Shown piece after piece: positions 1-9,800 of a stretch of 64,000 bases of DNA. The position numbers were made by a program, and so were the translations under genes. The stretch covers positions 94,731,213-94,795,212 of the forward strand of contig NC_135373.1 in the NCBI RefSeq assembly GCF_049243985.1, given 5' to 3'. Origin of the DNA: Paroedura picta. Taxonomy: Eukaryota > Chordata > Lepidosauria > Squamata > Gekkonidae. The notes below the pieces were generated by a model. That model did not search any database. It had not been told where the DNA came from and saw nothing but the letters and a program-made list of their open reading frames with translations. Every line of letters begins with the position of its first letter. The first letter of the stretch is position 1.

Positions 1-127
1 CCTACTTCAAAGCAGTTAGTCTTGATTAAGCTAATTTGTCCTTACTGAAAAATGTAATAACCATGTTTCTTTCTACGCTGAATGCAAGTAAGTATGAAGG
101 TAACTCTGCTTTTTGAAAGATTCAAAT

Positions 128-245
128 GGGTAGCCTTGCTGGTCTGAAGCAGCAGAACAAAGTTAGAGTCCAGTGGCACCTTTAAGAACAACAGAGTTTT
201 ATTCAAGGTATGAACTTCTGTATGCACCCACATTTCCTCAGATAC
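128..245. repeat. Interspersed repeat fragment related to the 28785-28901 foldback
   Basis: The stretch has the pattern 'tagcc-ttgctggtctgaag' followed by a 'cacctttaagaacaacag' block and 'ttttattcaaggtatgaac'. The same blocks recur in the foldback at 28785-28901 and near 46083-46200, so this is a dispersed family. I recognise the motif from reptile genomes but cannot name it. It lies in presumed TMPO intron 1. Confidence 0.5.
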
Positions 246-355
246 TATATCATGGAATGGCAGTAAACAGTTCATGCTTACAGACAAAGTGTGAGGGTAA
301 ATTAATATACAGCATAATTAAAATTAACAGATTCCAGAGATAAATTGGAAAAAAA

Positions 356-625
356 GGAGCCAGCTTGGTGTAGTGCTTAGGAGTGCAGACTTCTAATCTG
401 GTGAGCCAGGTTTGACTCCCTGCCTCCCCCACATGCAACCAGTTCAGTGACCTTGGGCTTGCCACTGCACTGATGAAACTGATCTGACTGAGCAGTGATA
501 TCAGGGCTCTCTCAGCCTCACCTACCTCACAGTGTTGTGGGGAGAGGAAAGGGAAGGTGACTGTAAGCTGCTTTGAGACTCCTTCGGGGAGAGAAAAGCG
601 GCATATAAGAACCAACTCTTCATCA
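356..625 (+). repeat. tRNA-derived SINE (family A), near full length
   Basis: The head has a tRNA-like A box (TGGTGTAGTG near 366) and B box (GGTTTGACTCC near 409). The body has the block with 'cctcacctacctcacagtgt', and the end is 'gcggcatataagaaccaact' followed by CTTCATC. Further copies lie at 8294, 19039 and 29661. The family is a squamate tRNA-SINE whose Repbase name I cannot give with certainty. Confidence 0.85.
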
Positions 626-721
626 ATTTGGATTTGTTTATACTCACTTGAAATTGAATTGCATGGGAAACATCTAGGGTTCAATACATGTGTCTACATT
701 AAGAGACTGATGGGTGACTAG

Positions 722-786
722 ATAATCGCCCAGAGCCATAGGGAAGGGTGGTATAGAAATATAAATAAATAATAATAATAAATAAT
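722..786 (+). repeat. L2-like LINE 3' tail with AAT-rich microsatellite
   Basis: The text 'cgcccagagccatagggaag' followed by 'ggtggtataaatataaataa' is the usual 3' terminus of reptile L2-type LINEs. It matches the end of the element at 51500-51805. Only the tail remains. Confidence 0.6.
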
Positions 787-1990
787 CAATTGCTGCCAGC
801 AGTTAGCTGAGGCTTTGGCCTTCTGCCCCCCTACCTGGCCTCTCAAGCATGGAAACATCTTGGGGTATCTTCTTTGATGTAGAGTATTTGGCTATCAATC
901 TTTACAGATCAGGAAAAAAGCACTTATATATATATACACATACACACCATTCCAACCAAATTGCATTATACTAGTCATATGACAGAGGGTGTTGGGCTCG
1001 CCAGGAAATGACTGGTGGTGGCTGCCAGTGCCTTGGGATGAAGGCATACTGAGTTGAGTGGGAGAAACTGGCGCAGAAGCCTTGGGCTACCTTACGGAGG
1101 ATGGGGATGGTAATTGGCTGTTGGGATGCAACCCAGCCTGACTTGAGCACTTTCCCACTGCAGAGACTTTCCCTTCCTCTTCCTGTTAGTGTGCCTCATG
1201 CATCAATAACTTGCTTATAGTTGCTGCTGCCTTGTTAGTTGCAGGTGTTTGTAACATCTTTGCTTGGTTGGGATTCTTTTATTACATCTTTCTGCCAAAG
1301 GAAATAATGAATGAGGGGTGTGTGCTGCTGCTGCTTTGTAACCCTGGGTGTGTTCAGGCTAGCCAATTAGGGTGGCCCTGAGGAGGAGCTGACTGCCTGT
1401 GACTTCAGATTTGAAAAATAAGTTCTGTAGAAAGGAGACCTTCTCGAAGCAGTCATGTTGAAAGAAAGGAGGTTTTCTGTTCTGGTCCTTGCAAAGCAGC
1501 ATTTTTTGGCTGTGGCACAGGGAAGGTTGTGTGGTCCAGCTAATTGTGTAGCATCTGAGGTTATGTAACAGATCTGTTGAATTTTTAAGACTGTCCTTTC
1601 AGTCCTTTCAGTTATGTGAGGCCTAAATGTGATGACCTGAGCATTTTCAAGCTGGTTGTCATTGAGACAAATGCTCGCTGAGCCTCCTGAACACAAGCTG
1701 ATTTTGTTAGTAGCTTTAAATGCTGGTGTGGTATCACAAGTATTCGTGTAATGAAGTCTCACAGTAACTGTTTATTGTGCATGAGTGAGGATCTATGGCC
1801 AAAGGCCTTTGCGACTACAGGTGGTAAAGAAGTAAAGGCTAATGAATGGATTTCAGGTTCTGAAGTAATTTATATGGCACCTTTTGAAGGTATACTTAGC
1901 AATCAAAGCAATCAAACCAATAAAAGCAATGTTAATACCATGCTCAAAAGCACAGGGACAGAAATCTGAAGAGTTGAAATCAAACCTGTA
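787..1990. other. Presumed TMPO intron 1, nothing recognised
   Basis: I see no exon, RNA gene or clear repeat here apart from a short AT/AC microsatellite near 925-947. The open frames at 1367-1762 and 1751-1969 resemble no protein I know and lack splice or coding support. Confidence 0.5.
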
Positions 1991-1998
1991 CTCTAGAC

Positions 1999-2392
1999 TA
2001 GTGGTCCCCAACCTTTTTAAGGTTGAGGACCGCCTCCGGGGGTGGCGAAGAGCCGGCGGCCCGGGTGCTGTGCATGCGCGTTAGCGCCCCTGGTGGTGAA
2101 AACGTGCATGTGTGGAGTGACCGCACATGCACATTTTCACCACCAGGGGGCGACAACACACATGCGCGTTTGTGCCCGCCGGTGTACCAGCGGCTGCGCC
2201 TGCCTCTCCCCCCCCCCCCCTCACAGCAGAAAACTAGCCAGGCCACGAGTGAAGCGGCCGCTTCGGCGGCTGCGTCACTCGCAGCCTGGTGAGCTTCTCT
2301 CTGCGGGGGGGGGGAGAGGCAGGTGTGGGGGCCTGTCACCAAGGCCTTCGCCACCCAGTAACGGGCCGCGGGCCGGGGGTTGACGACCCCCG
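1999..2392. mobile_element. hAT-type non-autonomous transposon (MITE), 394 bp
   Basis: The element is flanked by a perfect 8-bp target duplication, CTCTAGAC at 1991-1998 and 2393-2400. Its ends are imperfect inverted repeats: TAGTGGTCCCCAACC at the left, and the right end read in reverse gives CGGGGGTCGTCAACC. Inside are two nested palindromes (about 2083-2150 and 2195-2320), one with long C and G runs. It is much more GC- and CpG-rich than the surrounding intron. It carries no transposase frame. The 300-bp element at 45117 has the same left end. Confidence 0.88.
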
Positions 2393-2661
2393 CTCTAGAC
2401 AGACTTCAAGTAGAGGTTATTGATACCAAACAGATTTATTTGTCACTATTGGCTGAAATTGTGGCAGTGAAACCTTTTCCTACAGATATGTTCTAAGCAT
2501 TGACTGCAAGATGCCTATTTGGCAACTTAATATAGTACTGGTCTACCTGCTGCAATTTGCCTTTTCTTCGAAGATTTCTGCCAAGACCCAGCATAGTGCT
2601 GTCAGAATGCCTCTTCCTGGGTGGCCAAAATTAGGTCCACTTCCCCGTACGTTTGACTTTC

Positions 2662-3346
2662 ATTGTTGTTGTTGTTAGGTGTGAAGTTGTGTCCAACCCA
2701 TCGTGACCCCATGGACAATGATCCTCCAGGCCTTCCTGTCTTCTACCATTCCCCAGAGTCCATTTAAGCTAGCACCGACTGCTTCAGTGACTCCATCCAG
2801 CCGCCTCATTCTCTTTCATCCCCTTCTTCTTTTGCCCTCAATCTCTCCCAGCATTAGGCTCTTCTCCAGGGAGTCCTTCCTTCTCATGAGGTGGCCAAAG
2901 TATTTGAGTTTCATCTTCAGGATCTGGCCTTCTAAGGAGCAGTCAGGGCTGATCTCCTCTAGGACTGACCGGTTTGTTCGCCTTACAGTCCAAGGGACTC
3001 GCAAGGGTCTTCTCCAGCACCGGAGTTCAGAAGCCTCAATTCTTTGACGCTCGGCCTTCCTTATGGTCCAACTTTCGCAGCCATACATTGCAACTGGGAA
3101 GACCATAGCCTTGACTAGACGCACTTTTGTTGGCAGGGTGATGTCTCTGCTTTTTAGGATGCTGTCTAGATTTGCCATAGCTTTCCTCCCCAGGAGCAAG
3201 CGTCTTTTAATTTCTTTGCTGCAGTCCCCATCCACAGTGATCTTGGAGGAAAATAAAATCTGTCACTACCTCCATTTCTTCCCCATCTATTTGCCAGGAT
3301 TTGAGAGGGCCGGATGCCATGATCTTCATTTTCGTTTTCTTGATGT
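2662..3346 (-). mobile_element. Bov-B (RTE) LINE, 3' fragment
   Basis: On the minus strand the text encodes the Bov-B reverse-transcriptase C-terminus, with blocks such as [34 protein letters not shown] and [19 protein letters not shown]. The 3' end is the GTT repeat at 2662-2677 preceded by the typical 'gtccaacccatcgtgacccc' block. It is 5' truncated near 3346. The reading frame is not continuous over the whole fragment. Confidence 0.93.
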
Positions 3347-3398
3347 TCATACATTGTTAGATTTTCCAACTTCCAGGGGAGGCCTGGTGATATCAAGC

Positions 3399-3520
3399 CA
3401 TGCTGAATCAGGCCAATGATTATCCAATCCAACACTCTGTGTCACACACTGGCCAAAACCTAGAGGCCATCAGGAGGTCTACCAGCGGGGCTGGAACTTC
3501 AAAAGCCCTTTCCCATTGGT
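3399..3520. repeat. Unnamed reptile interspersed repeat fragment
   Basis: The blocks 'atgctgaatcaggccaatga', 'caacactctgtgtcacacac' and 'gccatcaggaggtctaccag' look like a dispersed reptile repeat I have met before but cannot classify. Confidence 0.4.
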
Positions 3521-3680
3521 TAGTTTCTGGCCAGGGATTCTGGAGACTTGAAGTTCATGTGGCCTTTCCTGTGTGGCATGTGTATATATCTATTATGATG
3601 CTTACATAATGTTGCTACTGATATAAAAATGTATAGATGTGTTTTCCAGTATGGGTAGACTTTTGACTATCTCTTCACAG

Positions 3681-3807
3681 AAAGCAACAAAGAAAACAGA
3701 CAAGCCAAGACCCGATGAAAAGGATGATGTAGATGTAACAGAACTTAGTAATGAAGAACTCAAAGATCAGCTTATGAGATATGGCGTGAACGCAGGTCCT
3801 ATTGTGG
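3681..3807 (+). CDS. TMPO: TMPO exon 2 (first half of LEM domain)
   Basis: The acceptor TATCTCTTCACAG ends at 3680 and the donor GTAGGT starts at 3808. The exon codes KATKKTDKPRPDEKDDVD and then the first LEM helix residues ELSNEELKDQLMRYGVNAGP. It starts in phase 0 and ends one base into a codon, which exon 3 completes as Ala where human has Gly. Confidence 0.96.
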
Positions 3808-6800
3808 GTAGGTTATTTTTACGAAGCATGAATAATATGTACTGAAACTCTGAAGACAAGGAGAAATGCTGGGAAGAAAGGTATGGCTATAGGGGAGTGC
3901 TTTAAATATCATTGACATGATATTTCAGGGGCTTGATCAGTGATGTCTAGTGCTGCTACTGCTATGTTCCAAACACAGCTCTCTGAATCCAGCATTCTTA
4001 TTCCTTCCAAGCCTTGCAGAATTTGAGAGGAGCATGCCTGTTGGTCCAGTGGTTTAACTGTCAATTCTCCTAGTGTGAAAGCTAAGGCAAGCTCTGCTGG
4101 CAATAATGCTGGTACGGTGCAGAGAGTACTGGCATGCAGGCATGAATGTGGCTGCAGTGGCTCCCAATTTACCAGTGCAGCTGCTTCTGAAGCGAAGTGG
4201 TTCTGCTTGACTGCTGCAGACGAGGCTTTTCTTCCGTGCCGAAGCCACAATCAGCGGTTCTACCCACTCACCCCCAGCAACTTTCTGTTGCCTCCCTCCC
4301 ATTAGTTGCTTGTGGGCCAGATAAGCCTAAGAGGTGATATGATAACCATCCTCAAATACTTGAAGAGTTGTCATATAGAAGATGGAGCAGAGTTGTTTTC
4401 TCTTGCCCTAGATGGTCGTACCAGAACCAGTGGGTTGGAATTAATTCAAAATAATGTTTAGCTAAACATCTGGAAGTTCCGGACAGAGCGGTTCCTCTGT
4501 GGAACAGGCTTCCTCAGGAGGTGGTGGGTTCTCCTCCTTTGAAAGTTTTTAAGCAGAGGCTAGATAGTCATCTGACAGAAATGCTGATTTTATGAACTTA
4601 GTTAGATTGTGAGTGGGTGGGTGGACAGGAAGAGCTATACAATGTTTATCTCTTGTGGCCCTTCCTTGCATATCCAGGGCATTGCTGATCGCCACTGGGA
4701 TGGTAGGTGAATTCCCTCCAGGCCAGGCTGATTTCTGGAGATTCTTGTTGGGGAGGATCACTTGGGCATGAAATTGGAATCATGCAGGTAGTTGTGAGTT
4801 CTGCATTGTGCGTGGGTTGGATTACCCGGGAGATCCCTTCCAACTATATGATTCTAAAGATGGGCCAATTCTGTTGTCTGGGCCTTAGATTTAACTCCCC
4901 TGTGCTATATTATATATTTTAGATTGTTGCAAGCTGCCATAAGCCAGTAGCCCTGGGAGTGTCGGCATAAAAATAGAAGGAAATAAATAAATATGGTACC
5001 TGATTATGTTGTTTCTAGCCCTTGTTAAAATTAAATTGAAGTAGTGTGTCATTGACTGTTTAGTTATTGCGAGAGATGGAAGTATTGTTTGAGTTACCTC
5101 TTCCACACTTTCCAGTGATCCCTCGGTAAAAATATCTGTTCTTTATTTGAACCAAAGTAGGTTTTTCAAATTATTTGTCTAGTTAATACTTCTGTACAAG
5201 TGGCTACTTTTGAGAAGTCCCCAACATTGTGATCCCATCCCACTTTAAAGATTTGTTCTTAGCTCCAAGAAAAGCATTTATTGGTCTTCTCAGGTTCCCC
5301 AAATGCTTTCTGCTTTTTTGTAATTTTTCATAATTTCTGCTATTTTATAACTACATGAAGCAATCATGAATCTAAAAGTTTTCAAGAACATGTCTTTGCC
5401 TATTCACCTCCTGCCTTTTCCCTCTTCCTTTAATCTGTTTTGACTATTCATGTCAAGGTTGCTTACACTTGTGATACTGTCAGAAGTTTCTCTAAATTAG
5501 AACTTCTTATTCATGTGTATGCATTTCTTATTTCCTGGAATATACTCCAAATTTTACACTCTTCTTGCAGCTACTACAAGGAAGCTTTATGAGAAGAAAC
5601 TACTGAAGTTGAAAGAACAGACCCAGGAGCTGAGGTCTTTGATGCCTACACCAGCAGTTTCTTCTTCTGCAGAAAACAACAAACAGAATGGAAGTAATGA
5701 TTCTGATCAGTACAGTGACAATGAAGAAGGTAAAAGTAAAATATGTGAATTAATTTGACATCTAGGAGCTATTCAGTTATTTGGGTGTTCTGTTTGGGAA
5801 ACCTAGGGCTTAGGAATGTATATACAAGAACTTGGATACCACCTTAGGTGTTTCTTTGCTAGCTTTAGATGCATTGTCTTCAGTCCCTAACTTTTTCTCA
5901 TAATTTAAGACACTCCCCAGCAATTTCACTATTGGAATGGTGCCATGTTTTCAGTAACACAGAGTTGTGATTGTTTGTAAGAACTTCTATATTAAGATTC
6001 TAGTCTGGACTATAACATTAATTCTTAAATTTCTACAGATCTGATCTTTGAAATCCCATCTTCCATTATCTAGCAGTTCTACCCTTTTAATAGGACTCAT
6101 TTCCCTGACTGAGAGCAGATTCAGCTAGTCATGTCCAGTCAATTAGTACTCATTTAGTACTATATGTACAGAGAAGAGCTTGACTGTGCCTGTCAGCCTG
6201 CCATCAGACATTCACTTGGTATATAAAAGGCTATGTATGTATGCTTTGTGAAGTTGGGATGTATCAAAAACAAAAGGTCCTGATTATGTATACATACACC
6301 TGTACAGACTTTGATAGCTATCTGTTAAAGGGTGTGTGTGTGTGTGTGTGTGTAAAAACTGGACAAAAGTTTTAATTTGTTCCTGTCATGAACCAAGGAG
6401 ATAAGAAATGGAGACATTTTTTTTTTTGGGTCCAGGTGGGTACATCTGGAAGCTTCATGATAGGAAATTTATCTTTTGCTGAGAACGACTGCTGGTCCAC
6501 ACACACACACCACCCCCATCAACACTTCAATTGGCTCTTCCCATGGCAGAATGATTTTTGTCATCAAAGCACAGTCAGAACAAATCAAAAGTTATATTTT
6601 CCACGTCTAAAGGCCAGAAGTCAGCAGAACCATTCACTAGGGAGAGTTATAACATTCCAGGCAAAAGATCGCATCACAAAGGATGCTTGCAGTTTCCTGG
6701 GAACAGGCTACCTGCGATCCAAAGGGGGGGGAGACAGTAAAACAAGAGATGGGCCCAATGGTTCCTGAGACTTTTTAGAGTAAATTCTCTTTAAAAATCA

Positions 6801-9800
6801 GAAAAAAATGTTCAGTTGACAGCTAGCATTGTCTGTTGCCATAGGGACAGTATTTGATGGACATTAATCACATTTTAAAAATGGTTGCTGAATGTGCACT
6901 ATAGCTGCATCTGCAAGATTTTCTCTCTAGTGTTAGTATTGAGTATTCTTAAGCATCAAACTGCTAGAATAGCAGTATGCTTGCTTTTAAGTGCCAAATG
7001 ATTACATTTATAGTTCTTAATAAACATTGTTTGACACTAAGAAGGATATAGAACAGCCTTTCATGAAACCCTGGAGTTACTTGATGACCCTGGAAGGGTT
7101 TCCTGAATGGGTAGGAGTTAATTTGTGTTATTAAAATTTGTTAAACATTTATTGTTGATATGACCATATATGGTCATGTCAACTCCTCCCCACCACCACC
7201 ACCAAATGGCCAACAATGGGCCTGGATGGGGGTGAAAAGAGGTGGAACCCCAGGTCGGCATGTACACAGCTGTGCTTCCCAACCATATTCTGCATGATCG
7301 TGCCATTTCTCGAAGCCTGAAGAATATTTCAGGAGTTTCTCAATGGTAAAAAAATTGAGAGAGCCTGATACAGAAGCTGCTTTACAATGGTAATTGTGTT
7401 ATTTGCCTAGTGTTCCTTCTGAGACGTTCTATCCATATGTAGCACAGTGATATAGCATAGGCTGTACCACTTCATGCTTTTAGGGAAGTGGTATTTTTTA
7501 ATGTTCTTGGTATTAAAAAGCATGTTTTTGATCAAATATAGGCTTTGGGAGGAGTATAGACTAGTATAGACTAGTATTTTACAGATTCCCTGATGAAGGA
7601 TATGTGCAGTGTGTAGGAATCTCAAAGTGAATTAAAATCAATTCTCCCCATGAGACAGTTGTTTTTGCTTGTGAAATTTAAGAACAAACTTATACAAGGA
7701 ATAAATATAACAATGAAAATATATTTTCCAATGTTTGCAGTTCTACCAGAATTGCTAAATCTAGAGGAGCAGCGATCTTCTTCAAACATATATTAATGTT
7801 TTAATTCAATAGTGTGTGGGGATTAAAAAAAACATATCAAATAAATTCTAACCCAGTGAAATATGCTTTTGAGCATCGTGGGAAATATTTCAGAATCAAG
7901 TCCTGTCCAAAATTTGGCATTAGGAGTTTCAGATTCTTGTTCCTAGTATAAATTTTATCGGCCTGGTGATTCTGTTTATTATATCATGTCTTCCTCCCCA
8001 TTGGTTATTCAAAGTGGCTTATGTTCTTCCCTCCTGCATATTATCCTTTGAAGTAGGTTAGACTGAGAATATGCCTGGCCCACAGTTACCCAGTTAGCTT
8101 CCATGGAAGAATGGAGATTCAAGCCTAGATCTTCCAGATCCTACTTTGACACCCTAACCACTGCACTATAGTCTTATAGTCTCTCTTCAGTGTTTCCTGA
8201 ATTATTCAGATTTGGAGGTCCAGTTACAAATAATGGTTTTGGTTGTATTCTCATTCCCCCTGCTTATCTTTTGTAAGTTATTCCAGAAGTCATGAGCCAG
8301 CTTGGCATAGTGGTTAGGAGTGTGGGCTTCTAATCTGGTGAGCTGGGTTTGATTCCATGCTTCCCCACATGCAACCAGCTGGGTGATCTTGGGTTCACCA
8401 CAGCACTGATAAAGCTGTTCTGACCAAGCAGTGATATTAGGGCTCTCTTAGCCCCACGGGGTGTCTGTTGTGGGGAGAGGAAAGGGTAGGTAACTATAAG
8501 CTGCTTTGAGATTCCTTTGGGTAGAGAAAAGCGGCATATAAGAACCAACTCTTCATCTTCATCATCTTCATCAGAAAGGACTTCTGTGTGGGGAGGGGAA
8601 TGTGGAGAAAGATCCACTGTCCAGTATATAGTATCTGGCTAGTATTACATTAAGATCATAATGGCAACACTTTCTTGTATTAGAACTAAACTGACACTTG
8701 TTCACAGATCCCAAGATAGAGCTCAAACTTGAGAAGAGAGAACCACTGAAAGGCAGAGCAAAAGTTCCAGTGACAGTTAAGCAACGAAGAATTGCTGAGC
8801 ATAACCAGGTATGATTATATTAAAGCCATTATCTTATCAGCGAGTCTTAACAAGACGGAGAATGTCCCTGAAGAGTATGACTTGCCTTTTGCACTAACAT
8901 TAACCCAAATCTCTTTAGCTTCATCATGTGTCTTCTGGCCAGTGTTTTGCTTGCATACTTAGGAGCAAGTCCCATTGGGATTTGCTTCTGCATAAACTTT
9001 CATGGGATAAAGTCTGGTCTATCAAGGTGCTTGGGTTGTACAGCTAAAAGCCTATCAGAAATTACCAGTGGGGATGGGGAATAGATAAGCAATTCAAAAT
9101 TAGAATTTAGGGGTGGAATAGAGTAGCGCTGTGGTTGCAGCTGTTTGGATCACTTGAGGTATGTTGGTAGTGGGGCACACCTTCTCTGCAACCCAACTCC
9201 AGATGCCCGAAGAAGTCCACCACCCCACCCAACATCAACTTAGTAAAAGTGCTTCTGTTTTGGTCTCATCCGTGTGTCCAGTCTGCAATTGTATGTTGGA
9301 CGTTTTGCAATACTCGCGGACACTTGTTTGATAATTAGCAGGTAAGTATTAGATTTGTGAACAGATTCATTGGTAAACAGAATACAGTTCTGCCTGCAAT
9401 ATTTTGGAATACTTTTTTAACAGATTCCTGAGAAGATATGCTTTCTGATTGAAATGGGTAGATGACTAAATATTCTTAAAAGCAGTATTGGCAATGTATA
9501 ATAGTCTCAACTGGTGGGGAGGATGTTTTTTTGCACATATCAGATTTTTGAAATAAGGTCACTAAAAACTTCACTGTTCATGTTTGGAGGATCTCCCATG
9601 TGTTGAAGCCTGAGTCTTAGGAACTCTTAATTAGGTTGGCTGTAAATAAAACTTATGCTGCTTATTTTGAGAATAAATATCAGATGTGTTAAACATGTTC
9701 AGCCTTGAGATTGAAACAGATGAAATGTTAAAGAAATTCGGTATTGCCACTTATCAACTGTAATAAAAATGAATAAAAATGTAAGAGGTGGCCATGTTTG

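Noticed and set aside
356-420. tRNA-like A and B boxes (also in the other SINE heads, e.g. 31007 and 44453)
   Set aside because: They belong to SINEs with long non-tRNA bodies and do not fold as complete tRNAs, so no tRNA gene is called.
2023-2383. Overlapping frames of 89-118 codons on both strands
   Set aside because: They are produced by the GC-rich palindromes of the hAT element and have no coding signature.
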